Source of the DNA: Acidimicrobiia bacterium
Lineage (GTDB): Bacteria > Actinomycetota > Acidimicrobiia > IMCC26256
Length of the DNA stretch: 5,182 nt
Direction: 5' to 3'
Assembly: GCA_023262065.1 (NCBI GenBank)
Contig: JALRDW010000267.1
Coordinates: 1 to 5,182, forward strand
The position numbers and the translations under genes are program-made. Shown here one piece after another: positions 1 to 5,182 of this stretch. Below the pieces are notes generated by a model that was given only the letters and a program-made list of their open reading frames with translations, was not told where the DNA came from and searched no databases. The number at the start of each line of letters is the position of its first letter. Within the stretch, counting starts at the first letter, position 1.

Positions 1-1397
1 AGGACGTCGCTCGGGGGCGATGCCGGGTCATCGCCCCCGAATACTTCATGCGCGAGACGATCGAGGAGAACGTCATCGCCGGCTTCGCCATGCTGCGTCG
101 AGCGGCCTACCAGTTCGGCCCACTCCTCCCGGCCGGACCCCGGGGCCACATCGACTGCGGACTCGGCAAGGCGATCCCCTTCTGGCCCGCCGACCTCATC
201 GCGCCCACCGAGGAGATCACCTCGACCGGTCAGGAGTTGGTGGTCGACGGGATCCGGATCGTGTTCCAACTCACGCCGGAGGCCGAGGCCCCGGCGGAGA
301 TGAACTTCTTCTTCCCGGACCATGGCTGGCTGTGCACTGCCGAGAACTGCACCCACACCATGCACAACCTCGTGCCGATCCGCGGTGCCCATGTGCGGGA
401 CGCCCTGAAGTGGTCGAAGTACATCGACGAGATGATCGAGATGTTCGGCGCCGACACCACGCTCATGTTCGCGTCCCACCACTGGCCGCGCTGGGGCCGG
501 GAGGACGTGCTCGAGTACCTCACCCTGCAGCGCGACCTGTACCGATGGATGCACGACCAGACGATGCGCATGGCGAACCACGGCCACACCGCCGTGGAGA
601 TCGCCGAACTGCTCGAACTGCCGCCGGAGTTCCGAGCCGAGTCGCACACGATCGGCTACTACGGCGCGCTCGTGCACAACGTGAAGGCGGTGTACCAGCG
701 CTACCTGTCCTGGTACGACGCCAACCCGGCGAACCTCTGGCGACTCCCGCCGACCGAGGCGGGCGCGCGCTACGTCGACCTCGCCGGCGGCGCCGAGGCC
801 CTGTTGACCCGGGCTCGCGACGCGTTCGAAGCCGGCGACTACCGGTGGGTGGTCGAGGTCGTGAACCACCTCGTGTTCGCGGACCCCACGAACACCGCGG
901 CCCGCGAGTTGCAGGCCGACGCGCTCGAGCAACTCGGCTACCAGTCGGAGTCGGCGACGTTCCGCAACGCGTACCTCCAGGGCGCGCAGGAGTTGCGCAA
1001 CGGACCGCTCCCGTCCGGCCCCGGGCGACGGGGCGGCGTGCTCGCCGCCATGAGCGTCGAGCAGATCCTCGAGACGCTCGCGGTGTCCCTGCGCTCCGAG
1101 GATGTCGGGGGCCTGCGGGCGACGATCAACCTCGACCTCCCCGACGTCGGGGAGGTCTGGGTGCTCGGTCTGTCGAACCGCACCCTCCACGCGGTCGCGG
1201 GTCGCCAGGACCCGGACGCCGATGCCACGCTGCGGCTCGACCGGCCGACGCTGCTCGCGCTCGTCGACCAGACGCTCACGGTGGCCGCGGGCATCGAGGC
1301 GGGCACGATCACCATGATCGGCGATCCGAGCGCGCCCGACCGCGTGTTCTCCAACCTCGACGTCTTCATGACGAACTTCCCGATCGTCGAGCCCTAG
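1..1397 (+). CDS. Alkylsulfatase, SdsA1/Bds1/YjcS-like metallo-beta-lactamase family (5' partial)
   Basis: This enzyme family hydrolyses alkyl sulfate esters such as dodecyl sulfate to alcohol and sulfate using a binuclear zinc site. The frame is open from base 3 (first full codon 3-5) and ends at TAG 1395-1397. The ATG at 48 is internal, because the upstream codons read RVIAPEYFM, a family motif. Counting from that Met, the rest of the metallo-beta-lactamase fold covers about 1-170. Likely metal ligands are E84 (APAEMNFFFPD), E99 (TAENCTHTMHN) and H144 (FASHHWP). The all-helical dimerisation domain, about 175-320, has NVKAVYQRYLSWYDANPANL at 211-230. An SCP2-like domain, about 333-449, closes the protein. 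The HxHxDH zinc motif and any signal peptide lie upstream of the window, so cell location cannot be judged. The family assignment is firm; the substrate is inferred. It is probably transcribed separately from the acyltransferases, since hairpins follow its stop. Confidence 0.95.
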   Translation, partial: DVARGRCRVIAPEYFMRETIEENVIAGFAMLRRAAYQFGPLLPAGPRGHIDCGLGKAIPFWPADLIAPTEEITSTGQELVVDGIRIVFQLTPEAEAPAEMNFFFPDHGWLCTAENCTHTMHNLVPIRGAHVRDALKWSKYIDEMIEMFGADTTLMFASHHWPRWGREDVLEYLTLQRDLYRWMHDQTMRMANHGHTAVEIAELLELPPEFRAESHTIGYYGALVHNVKAVYQRYLSWYDANPANLWRLPPTEAGARYVDLAGGAEALLTRARDAFEAGDYRWVVEVVNHLVFADPTNTAARELQADALEQLGYQSESATFRNAYLQGAQELRNGPLPSGPGRRGGVLAAMSVEQILETLAVSLRSEDVGGLRATINLDLPDVGEVWVLGLSNRTLHAVAGRQDPDADATLRLDRPTLLALVDQTLTVAAGIEAGTITMIGDPSAPDRVFSNLDVFMTNFPIVEP

Positions 1398-1401
1398 CTC
1401 G

Positions 1402-1422
1402 GGACGCCCCGAATCGGGGTCC
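1402..1422 (+). terminator. Candidate terminator hairpin after the alkylsulfatase
   Basis: Five bases after the sulfatase stop codon, CCCCG (1407-1411) pairs with CGGGG (1415-1419) across an AAT loop. Flanking GGA (1402-1404) can pair with TCC (1420-1422), leaving CG bulged. No T-tract follows, which is common for GC-rich actinobacterial terminators but keeps this tentative. The position directly after a stop and before a separate gene is the main support. Confidence 0.4.
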
Positions 1423-1424
1423 GG

Positions 1425-1453
1425 GTGCGGTCGGGGGCGCCCCCCTGCGCCAC
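1425..1453 (+). terminator. Second GC-rich hairpin in the intergenic gap
   Basis: The core GGGGGCGCCCCC (1433-1444) is a perfect 12-base palindrome. As RNA it would form GGGG/CCCC around a GCGC loop. Outer bases GTGCG (1425-1429) and CGCCAC (1448-1453) could extend the stem imperfectly. It lies 11 bases beyond the first hairpin, so the two may act as a tandem terminator. Alternatively the palindrome could be a protein-binding site. There is no T-tract. Confidence 0.3.
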
Positions 1454-1459
1454 TAGCGT
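1454..1459 (+). promoter_or_regulatory. Weak -10-like element TAGCGT
   Basis: TAGCGT fits the loose actinobacterial -10 pattern TANNNT and sits 57 bases before the preferred GTG start of the first acyltransferase, just after the terminator-like hairpins. I see no recognisable -35 at the usual spacing (around 1431). The support is mostly its position. If used, transcription would begin near 1466 and leave a leader of about 45 bases that contains the hairpin at 1485-1511. Confidence 0.25.
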
Positions 1460-1484
1460 TCCCCCTGACCCATTCGGGGCGGAC

Positions 1485-1511
1485 CGGCCCCCCGAGTGGT
1501 CGGGGGGACCG
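1485..1511 (+). promoter_or_regulatory. Strong hairpin over the translation start of the first acyltransferase
   Basis: CCCCCCGA (1488-1495) pairs perfectly with TCGGGGGG (1500-1507) around the loop GTGG (1496-1499). With A1508 bulged, CGG (1485-1487) can also pair with CCG (1509-1511). The only ribosome-binding-like purine run before the GTG at 1511 (GGGGGGA, 1502-1508) lies in the 3' arm, and the alternative GTG at 1496 sits in the loop. Folding would therefore hide one start and expose the other. The pairing is seen directly. A translational control role is inference, and a chance fold in GC-rich DNA is possible. Confidence 0.4.
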
Positions 1512-3475
1512 TGACCGCGACCATCGACGCACCGAATCCGGGGGACGCCCCCGGACCGGCCGCGCCACCGAGCGAGGGGCGCCTCGCGCACCAGCCGGCC
1601 CTCGACGGGATCCGGGCTCTCGCCGTCATCGCGGTGGTCCTGTACCACGACTGCGTGAACCGACCGCGGGACCGCTGGGTACCGGGCGGGTTCCTCGGGG
1701 TCGACGTGTTCCTCGTGCTGTCGGGATTCCTCATCACCGGGATCCTGCTCACGAACCGGGACCGGACCGGACGGACGGCGACCAAGCAGTTCTGGATCCG
1801 CCGGGCCCGTCGGCTGCTTCCCGCCTTGCTCGTCATGCTCCTGTTCGCTGCGGCCTACGGGTACTTCGCCTCGCCGAAGTGGGAACTCGCGAGCCTCTGG
1901 AGCCAGACCGTCGCGACGATGCTGTACGTCGAGAACTGGTTCACCCTCTACGGCACACCGGGCCGCGCCCCGATCGCCCACACGTGGTCGCTGTCGATCG
2001 AGGAGCAGTGGTACTTCGTCTGGCCCTTCCTGCTCGCCGGCCTCCTCGTGCTGACGCGGAACCGCCGCCGGCCGCTCATCCTCGCGATCACCGGGCTCAC
2101 GGTCGCCTCCGCGATCTTCATGGCCATCACCTTCGCCCGCGGCGGTTGGCCGCACGGCTACTACTCGACGTTCAGTCGCGCCGGGGAGCTCCTGCTCGGG
2201 GGCCTCATCGCCGTCGCACTGCGCGAGTCCCCGGTCATCCGCAACCGGGCGGCGAGCATCCTCGTGGAGGTCGGCGCGCTGGCATCGCTCGGCTACCTCG
2301 CATGGCAGTTCCGGTACGCCACGCCGTTCGACCCCGGTCTCTACCGGGGCGGCTTCTACCTGGTCGCCGTCGCGACCGCGATCATCATCGTGGCCGCGCT
2401 CCAGCCGACCAGCCGGATCGTCCGACCCGCCTTCGCGTGGCGGCCGCTCGCTGCGATCGGCCTCGTCTCCTACGGCGTGTACCTGTACCACGTGCCGCTG
2501 TTCCGCTGGATGTCCCCCGAGGCGACGGGTCTGAGCACCTGGCCCCTGCTCGCGGCCCGACTCGCCGTGCTCGCGGTCATGGCGATCGCGTCGTACCTCC
2601 TCATCGAGATGCCGGTGCGCAACGGACGTCTCCAGGGTCGCGAGGGCCGCCTCGCCGTCGTCGCCGTCGTCGTCACCCTCGCCGTGGTGTACGGCGTCAC
2701 CCGGGCCGGGACCCCGCTGCCGGTATGGGCCTTCGCCCGGGACCGACTCGTCACCGCAGCCGCCGCGACCCCGGACGGCACCCCGCGGATCCTCGTGGCC
2801 GGCGAACTCGATGCGTTCGATCTCGGCGAACGGACCGGTTCCCTCGTGTACCGGGGAGTACCCGGGACCGAGGCGACTGCCGTCGCGTCGCTCGGCTGCG
2901 CCATCATCGGCTCGCAACCTGCGATCGCCGGGAACTACGGACCTCCGGCGGACTGCGTCCCGTGGCCCGAGCTCTTCGATGCGGTCGCGTCCGGGTTCCG
3001 ACCCGACGTCGCCGTGCTCATGGCGGGACGATCCGAGGTCTACGACCAGTTCGTGCGCGGGAGGATCCTGCGCGTCGGGACGCCCGAGTACGCGACCGCC
3101 CTGCGCAACCGCCTCAACGAGGCACGGCGGATCCTGCAACCCGCCGACACGCCCCTCGTGCTGACCACCATCCCGTGCATCGCGGGCGTCGAGGGCGACA
3201 CGAGCGCCATCGCGACGTTGTCCCGCGATCCGGCGCGGGTGGCGTGGCTCAACGAGGTGTGGCGCACCTTCGCCGAGAACCATCCGGACGATGTCCGACT
3301 CGTCGACATCTCGCCCGTGCTGTGCCCCGACGGGAACCCGCGTCCGGTGATCGAGGGACAACCGGTCCGCGACGCCGACGGACGCCTCACTCCCCGCGGC
3401 GCCGTGGCACTCTGGACCTACCTCATCGACCGCGCGCTCGACGCGACCGGGACGCCGAAGGGCCGAGTGCGCTGA
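1511..3475 (+). CDS. Acyltransferase-3 (OafA/YrhL-like) membrane protein with degenerate SGNH C-terminal domain
   Basis: Membrane acyltransferase that probably moves acyl groups onto an extracytoplasmic glycan or glycolipid; the acceptor is unknown. I chose GTG 1511 (654 residues, stop TGA 3473-3475) because MTATIDAP matches the MTSSVAPP start of the next gene. GTG 1496 would add five residues. The acyltransferase-3 domain spans about 29-368 with roughly ten membrane segments. It shows LDGIRALAVIAVVLYH with H46, RRARRLLPALL (98-108) and HTWSLSIEEQWY (157-168). An eleventh segment (about 381-398) leads to an exported domain (about 405-654) with four Cys (463, 482, 556, 605), possibly disulfide-bonded. 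That domain aligns with SGNH hydrolases, but the GDS nucleophile motif reads GEL (431-433). The end motif reads RDADGRLTPRGA (620-631), without the catalytic His. No good ribosome-binding site is visible. The next gene is a paralogue 24 bases downstream. Confidence 0.95.
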   Translation: MTATIDAPNPGDAPGPAAPPSEGRLAHQPALDGIRALAVIAVVLYHDCVNRPRDRWVPGGFLGVDVFLVLSGFLITGILLTNRDRTGRTATKQFWIRRARRLLPALLVMLLFAAAYGYFASPKWELASLWSQTVATMLYVENWFTLYGTPGRAPIAHTWSLSIEEQWYFVWPFLLAGLLVLTRNRRRPLILAITGLTVASAIFMAITFARGGWPHGYYSTFSRAGELLLGGLIAVALRESPVIRNRAASILVEVGALASLGYLAWQFRYATPFDPGLYRGGFYLVAVATAIIIVAALQPTSRIVRPAFAWRPLAAIGLVSYGVYLYHVPLFRWMSPEATGLSTWPLLAARLAVLAVMAIASYLLIEMPVRNGRLQGREGRLAVVAVVVTLAVVYGVTRAGTPLPVWAFARDRLVTAAAATPDGTPRILVAGELDAFDLGERTGSLVYRGVPGTEATAVASLGCAIIGSQPAIAGNYGPPADCVPWPELFDAVASGFRPDVAVLMAGRSEVYDQFVRGRILRVGTPEYATALRNRLNEARRILQPADTPLVLTTIPCIAGVEGDTSAIATLSRDPARVAWLNEVWRTFAENHPDDVRLVDISPVLCPDGNPRPVIEGQPVRDADGRLTPRGAVALWTYLIDRALDATGTPKGRVR

Positions 3476-3487
3476 GGGTCCGCCCTC
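3474..3487 (+). other. Small hairpin across the stop codon between the two acyltransferase genes
   Basis: GAGGG (3474-3478, overlapping the TGA stop) pairs with CCCTC (3483-3487) around the loop TCCG. The GAGGG resembles a Shine-Dalgarno sequence but lies about 21 bases before the ATG at 3500, too far for a normal one, and it would be paired. No other ribosome-binding-like run is present in the spacer. The second gene may depend on translational coupling. The stem is short and may be chance. Confidence 0.25.
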
Positions 3488-3499
3488 CGCCGCCGCGTC

Positions 3500-5182
3500 A
3501 TGACCTCGTCCGTCGCACCCCCGTCGCTCGGCGACGCCTCGGCCGGACCGTCACGGGAGGGCACACTCGAGCGGCGACCGGCACTCGACGGCCTCCGGGG
3601 ATTCGCGGTCACCGCGGTGATCCTCTACCACGCCGGGATCGGCGGCACCCGCGACCCGTGGGTCCCGGGCGGCTTCCTCGGGGTCGACGTGTTCTTCGTG
3701 CTCTCGGGCTTCCTCATCACCGGGATCCTCCTGACGAACCGCGACCGCACCGGCCGGACCGTGACCCGCGAGTTCTGGGTCCGTCGCGCCCGTCGGCTGC
3801 TCCCGGCCCTCCTCGTCATGCTGCTGTTCTGCGCGGCCTGGGGCGCGTTCGCCGCACCGCGCTGGGAACTCACCAGCCTGCGGAACCAGTCGATCGCCAC
3901 CCTCCTGTACGTGCAGAACTGGTACCGCATGTTCGGCGATCCGGGTCGTGCGCCGCTCAGCCACACCTGGTCCCTCTCCATCGAGGAGCAGTGGTACCTG
4001 ATCTGGCCGTTCCTCCTCGGCGGCCTGCTGCTCGCGACCCGGTACCGACGCGCCGTCACGCTCGGGGTACTCGCCCTGGCGACGGTGGCATCGGCCGTCG
4101 CGATGGCCTGGTACTTCGATGCGTACGGGTGGGGCCGGGCCTACGGCTCGACCACGGCCCGGGCCGGCGAGCTGATCCTCGGCGGGATCGTCGCCATCGT
4201 GTGGCGCGAGTGGGGTGCCCTCCGTTCGCGTCGGCTGCAGTCGGTCGTCGAGGCCATGGCCGTCGTCGCCGTCGTGGCGCTCGTCGCCGAGTTCGCAACC
4301 CTGCGCGCGACCGACGCCCTCACCTACCGCGGCGGCTCGTACCTCGCCGCAGTGGCGACGGCGCTGATCATCGTGGCCGTCCTGCAGCCGCGGAGCCCCA
4401 TCGTCGGTCGGGCCCTCTCGTGGTCGGCCGTCACGGCGATCGGTCTGGTGTCCTACGGCCTGTACCTGTTCCACGTGCCGTTGTTCCGTTGGATGTCCGC
4501 GGACGCCGTCGGCCTCGACGGCCCGCCCCTCCTGGCGATCCGCCTGCTCACCCTGGGCGCCATGGCCTACGCCTCCTACCGGTGGATCGAGATGCCCGTG
4601 CGCCACGGTCGCCTCCGCGGGCACGAGGGTCGGCTCGCGCTCGCCGCGATCGCGGCCACCGTCGTCGTGATCCTCATCGTCACCAGTCGGGCCGAGCCCG
4701 CCCCGGCCTGGGCCTTCCAGCGGGCGCAACTCGCCGGCGCGGCGAGCGCGCTCCCCCCGGACACCACCCGGGTGCTGGTCGCCGGGGAACTCGATGCCTA
4801 CGACCTCTCAGCCCGCACCGGACGCCTCGTGCACCGGAACGTCGACGGCGCGGCGTCGGCCGCGGTGGCCACGATCGGGTGCAACCTCGTCGGCAACCGT
4901 CCGATCATCGACGGCCGGCCGGTGCCGCCGATCGCGTGCGACGACTGGCGCGACGCCTTCCGGGCCGGCATGGACGCGTTCGACCCCGACGCCGTGGTGC
5001 TCATGGCCGGGCAGGCCGAACTCCTCGACCAACGCGTCGCCGGACGGACGCTCCGGGCTCGCCCTCGCGGATCACCACTTCACCCGCGGCGAAATCCCGC
5101 TCCCGCATCACACCCGCGAGCGACGCCAGAGCCGCGGTGGGAACGAGGGAGAACATGTCGGAGGCGACCAGCACTGCGACCT
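3500..5182 (+). CDS. Second acyltransferase-3 (OafA/YrhL-like) with SGNH-like domain, 3' incomplete and disrupted near 5057
   Basis: This is a tandem paralogue of the preceding gene with the same predicted role and layout. Over WVPGGFL to the end of membrane segment 4 I count 101 of 131 residues identical. It starts at ATG 3500 (MTSSVAPPSLGD). Key sites are H44 in ILYH, RRARRLLPALL (95-105) and HTWSLSIEEQWY (155-166). Some ten to eleven membrane segments precede an exported domain that begins near residue 405. The nucleophile motif again reads GEL (429-431, AGELDAYDL), and a Cys pair (IGCNL, IACDDW) is conserved. The match to the paralogue holds through GRTLR (515-519, ending at 5056). The expected next residues, VGTPEY, are replaced by an Arg/Pro-rich stretch of 42 residues that runs open to the window edge with no stop. 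About 133 family residues, including the usual His motif, are therefore missing. The last 126 bases probably do not belong to this gene. Confidence 0.9.
   Translation, partial: MTSSVAPPSLGDASAGPSREGTLERRPALDGLRGFAVTAVILYHAGIGGTRDPWVPGGFLGVDVFFVLSGFLITGILLTNRDRTGRTVTREFWVRRARRLLPALLVMLLFCAAWGAFAAPRWELTSLRNQSIATLLYVQNWYRMFGDPGRAPLSHTWSLSIEEQWYLIWPFLLGGLLLATRYRRAVTLGVLALATVASAVAMAWYFDAYGWGRAYGSTTARAGELILGGIVAIVWREWGALRSRRLQSVVEAMAVVAVVALVAEFATLRATDALTYRGGSYLAAVATALIIVAVLQPRSPIVGRALSWSAVTAIGLVSYGLYLFHVPLFRWMSADAVGLDGPPLLAIRLLTLGAMAYASYRWIEMPVRHGRLRGHEGRLALAAIAATVVVILIVTSRAEPAPAWAFQRAQLAGAASALPPDTTRVLVAGELDAYDLSARTGRLVHRNVDGAASAAVATIGCNLVGNRPIIDGRPVPPIACDDWRDAFRAGMDAFDPDAVVLMAGQAELLDQRVAGRTLRARPRGSPLHPRRNPAPASHPRATPEPRWERGRTCRRRPALRP
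5043..5060. other. Sequence junction joining two unrelated gene fragments
   Basis: The + strand acyltransferase reads correctly through base 5056, and the minus-strand CNB fragment reads correctly down to about 5043. Both genes lose family similarity here, in opposite orientation and without a stop or inverted repeat of note. The shared overlap of up to about 14 bases (5043-5056) fits joining at short homology. A sequencing or assembly chimera, or a true deletion or inversion endpoint, would look the same. Confidence 0.65.
5043..5182 (-). pseudogene. Fragment of a cyclic-nucleotide-binding (CAP/CNB-type) domain, truncated at the junction
   Basis: Read on the minus strand from 5180, the frame gives VAVLVASDMFSLVPTAAL, then LASLAGVMRERDF, AAGEVVIREGEPGASV, ending at 5043. 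This is the usual start of a cNMP-binding domain: an N-terminal helix, an F..VP...L..LA segment, then F.AGE.(V/I)..EGEPG. The phosphate-binding cassette that should follow is absent. After GASV the frame gives RRRVGRG, unlike the family, and stops at TGA 5003-5001. Its N-terminus lies beyond the window. It could be a Crp-like regulator, or a CNB module of a larger transporter or cyclase. The fragment is short, so the call rests on motif pattern only. Confidence 0.6.

Noticed and set aside
48..50. ATG as the true start of the alkylsulfatase
   Set aside because: The frame is open upstream to the window edge and codes for RVIAPEYFM, which belongs to the conserved core of the family. A start here would remove the first zinc-binding motif.
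20..1456. A 478-codon + strand frame overlapping the alkylsulfatase
   Set aside because: The product is a low-complexity R/G/P/A-rich sequence without motifs, while the overlapping frame carries clear alkylsulfatase motifs through its whole length.
2650..2690. GTC/GCC-rich triplet run resembling a simple repeat (a similar one is at 4258-4280)
   Set aside because: It encodes Val/Ala residues of membrane segments in the acyltransferases. The runs are short, imperfect and in frame, so codon bias explains them.
1394..3361. A 655-codon open frame on the minus strand opposite the first acyltransferase
   Set aside because: Its product is rich in R, G, E, D and P with no membrane segments or motifs, and it mirrors the + strand gene codon by codon. 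Long antisense frames are expected opposite GC-rich genes with C/G in the third position.
3551..4729. A 392-codon open frame on the minus strand opposite the second acyltransferase
   Set aside because: It lies in the same relative frame as the antisense frame of the first gene, and its similarity to that frame is explained by the duplication of the + strand genes.
5057..5182. A novel Arg/Pro-rich C-terminal extension of the second acyltransferase
   Set aside because: The opposite strand of the same bases gives a coherent CNB-domain start, and the + frame composition is typical of a non-coding frame, so a real extension is unlikely.
1..5182. CRISPR array, tRNA/rRNA gene, insertion sequence or phage genes
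   Set aside because: I found no direct-repeat array, no tRNA-like cloverleaf, no transposase motifs and no terminal inverted repeats. The window is explained by three + strand genes and one minus-strand fragment.

Overview
This is a high-GC window, very probably from an actinobacterium. The codons are strongly G/C-ending, starts can be GTG, and the acyltransferases carry the PALDG(I/L)R and WVPGGFLGVDVF signatures that I associate with actinobacterial acyltransferase-3 proteins. Acidimicrobiia is possible but cannot be shown from the sequence alone. All intact coding is on the + strand. Both window ends fall inside genes.

Layout. (1) Positions 1-1397 hold the C-terminal part of an alkylsulfatase of the SdsA1/Bds1/YjcS type: a metallo-beta-lactamase fold plus dimerisation domain plus SCP2-like C-terminal domain. 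Its N-terminus, with the first zinc-binding motif, lies upstream of the window. (2) A gap of about 110 bases (1398-1510) holds three GC-rich hairpins and one weak -10-like element. The third hairpin covers the translation start region of the next gene. (3) Positions 1511-3475 encode a complete 654-residue acyltransferase-3 membrane protein with an exported SGNH-like C-terminal domain. (4) From 3500 a second, closely related protein of the same architecture follows after 24 bases, so the two form a tandem duplicated pair and a likely operon. (5) The second copy follows the family only to about 5056. Beyond that its frame stays open but the protein is unrelated, and the opposite strand of the last ~140 bases reads as the start of a cyclic-nucleotide-binding domain that is cut at the same place.

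The two acyltransferases probably transfer acyl groups across the membrane onto an extracytoplasmic glycan or glycolipid; the acceptor is unknown. Both carry a C-terminal domain in which the SGNH nucleophile motif GDS is replaced by GEL, and the complete copy also lacks the C-terminal catalytic His. The exported domain therefore looks like a pseudo-hydrolase. The sulfatase is probably an independent transcription unit that desulfates alkyl sulfates.

The points most worth checking are the paired degenerate SGNH domains, the hairpin over the first acyltransferase start, and the junction near 5043-5060. The junction is either an assembly chimera or a real rearrangement.
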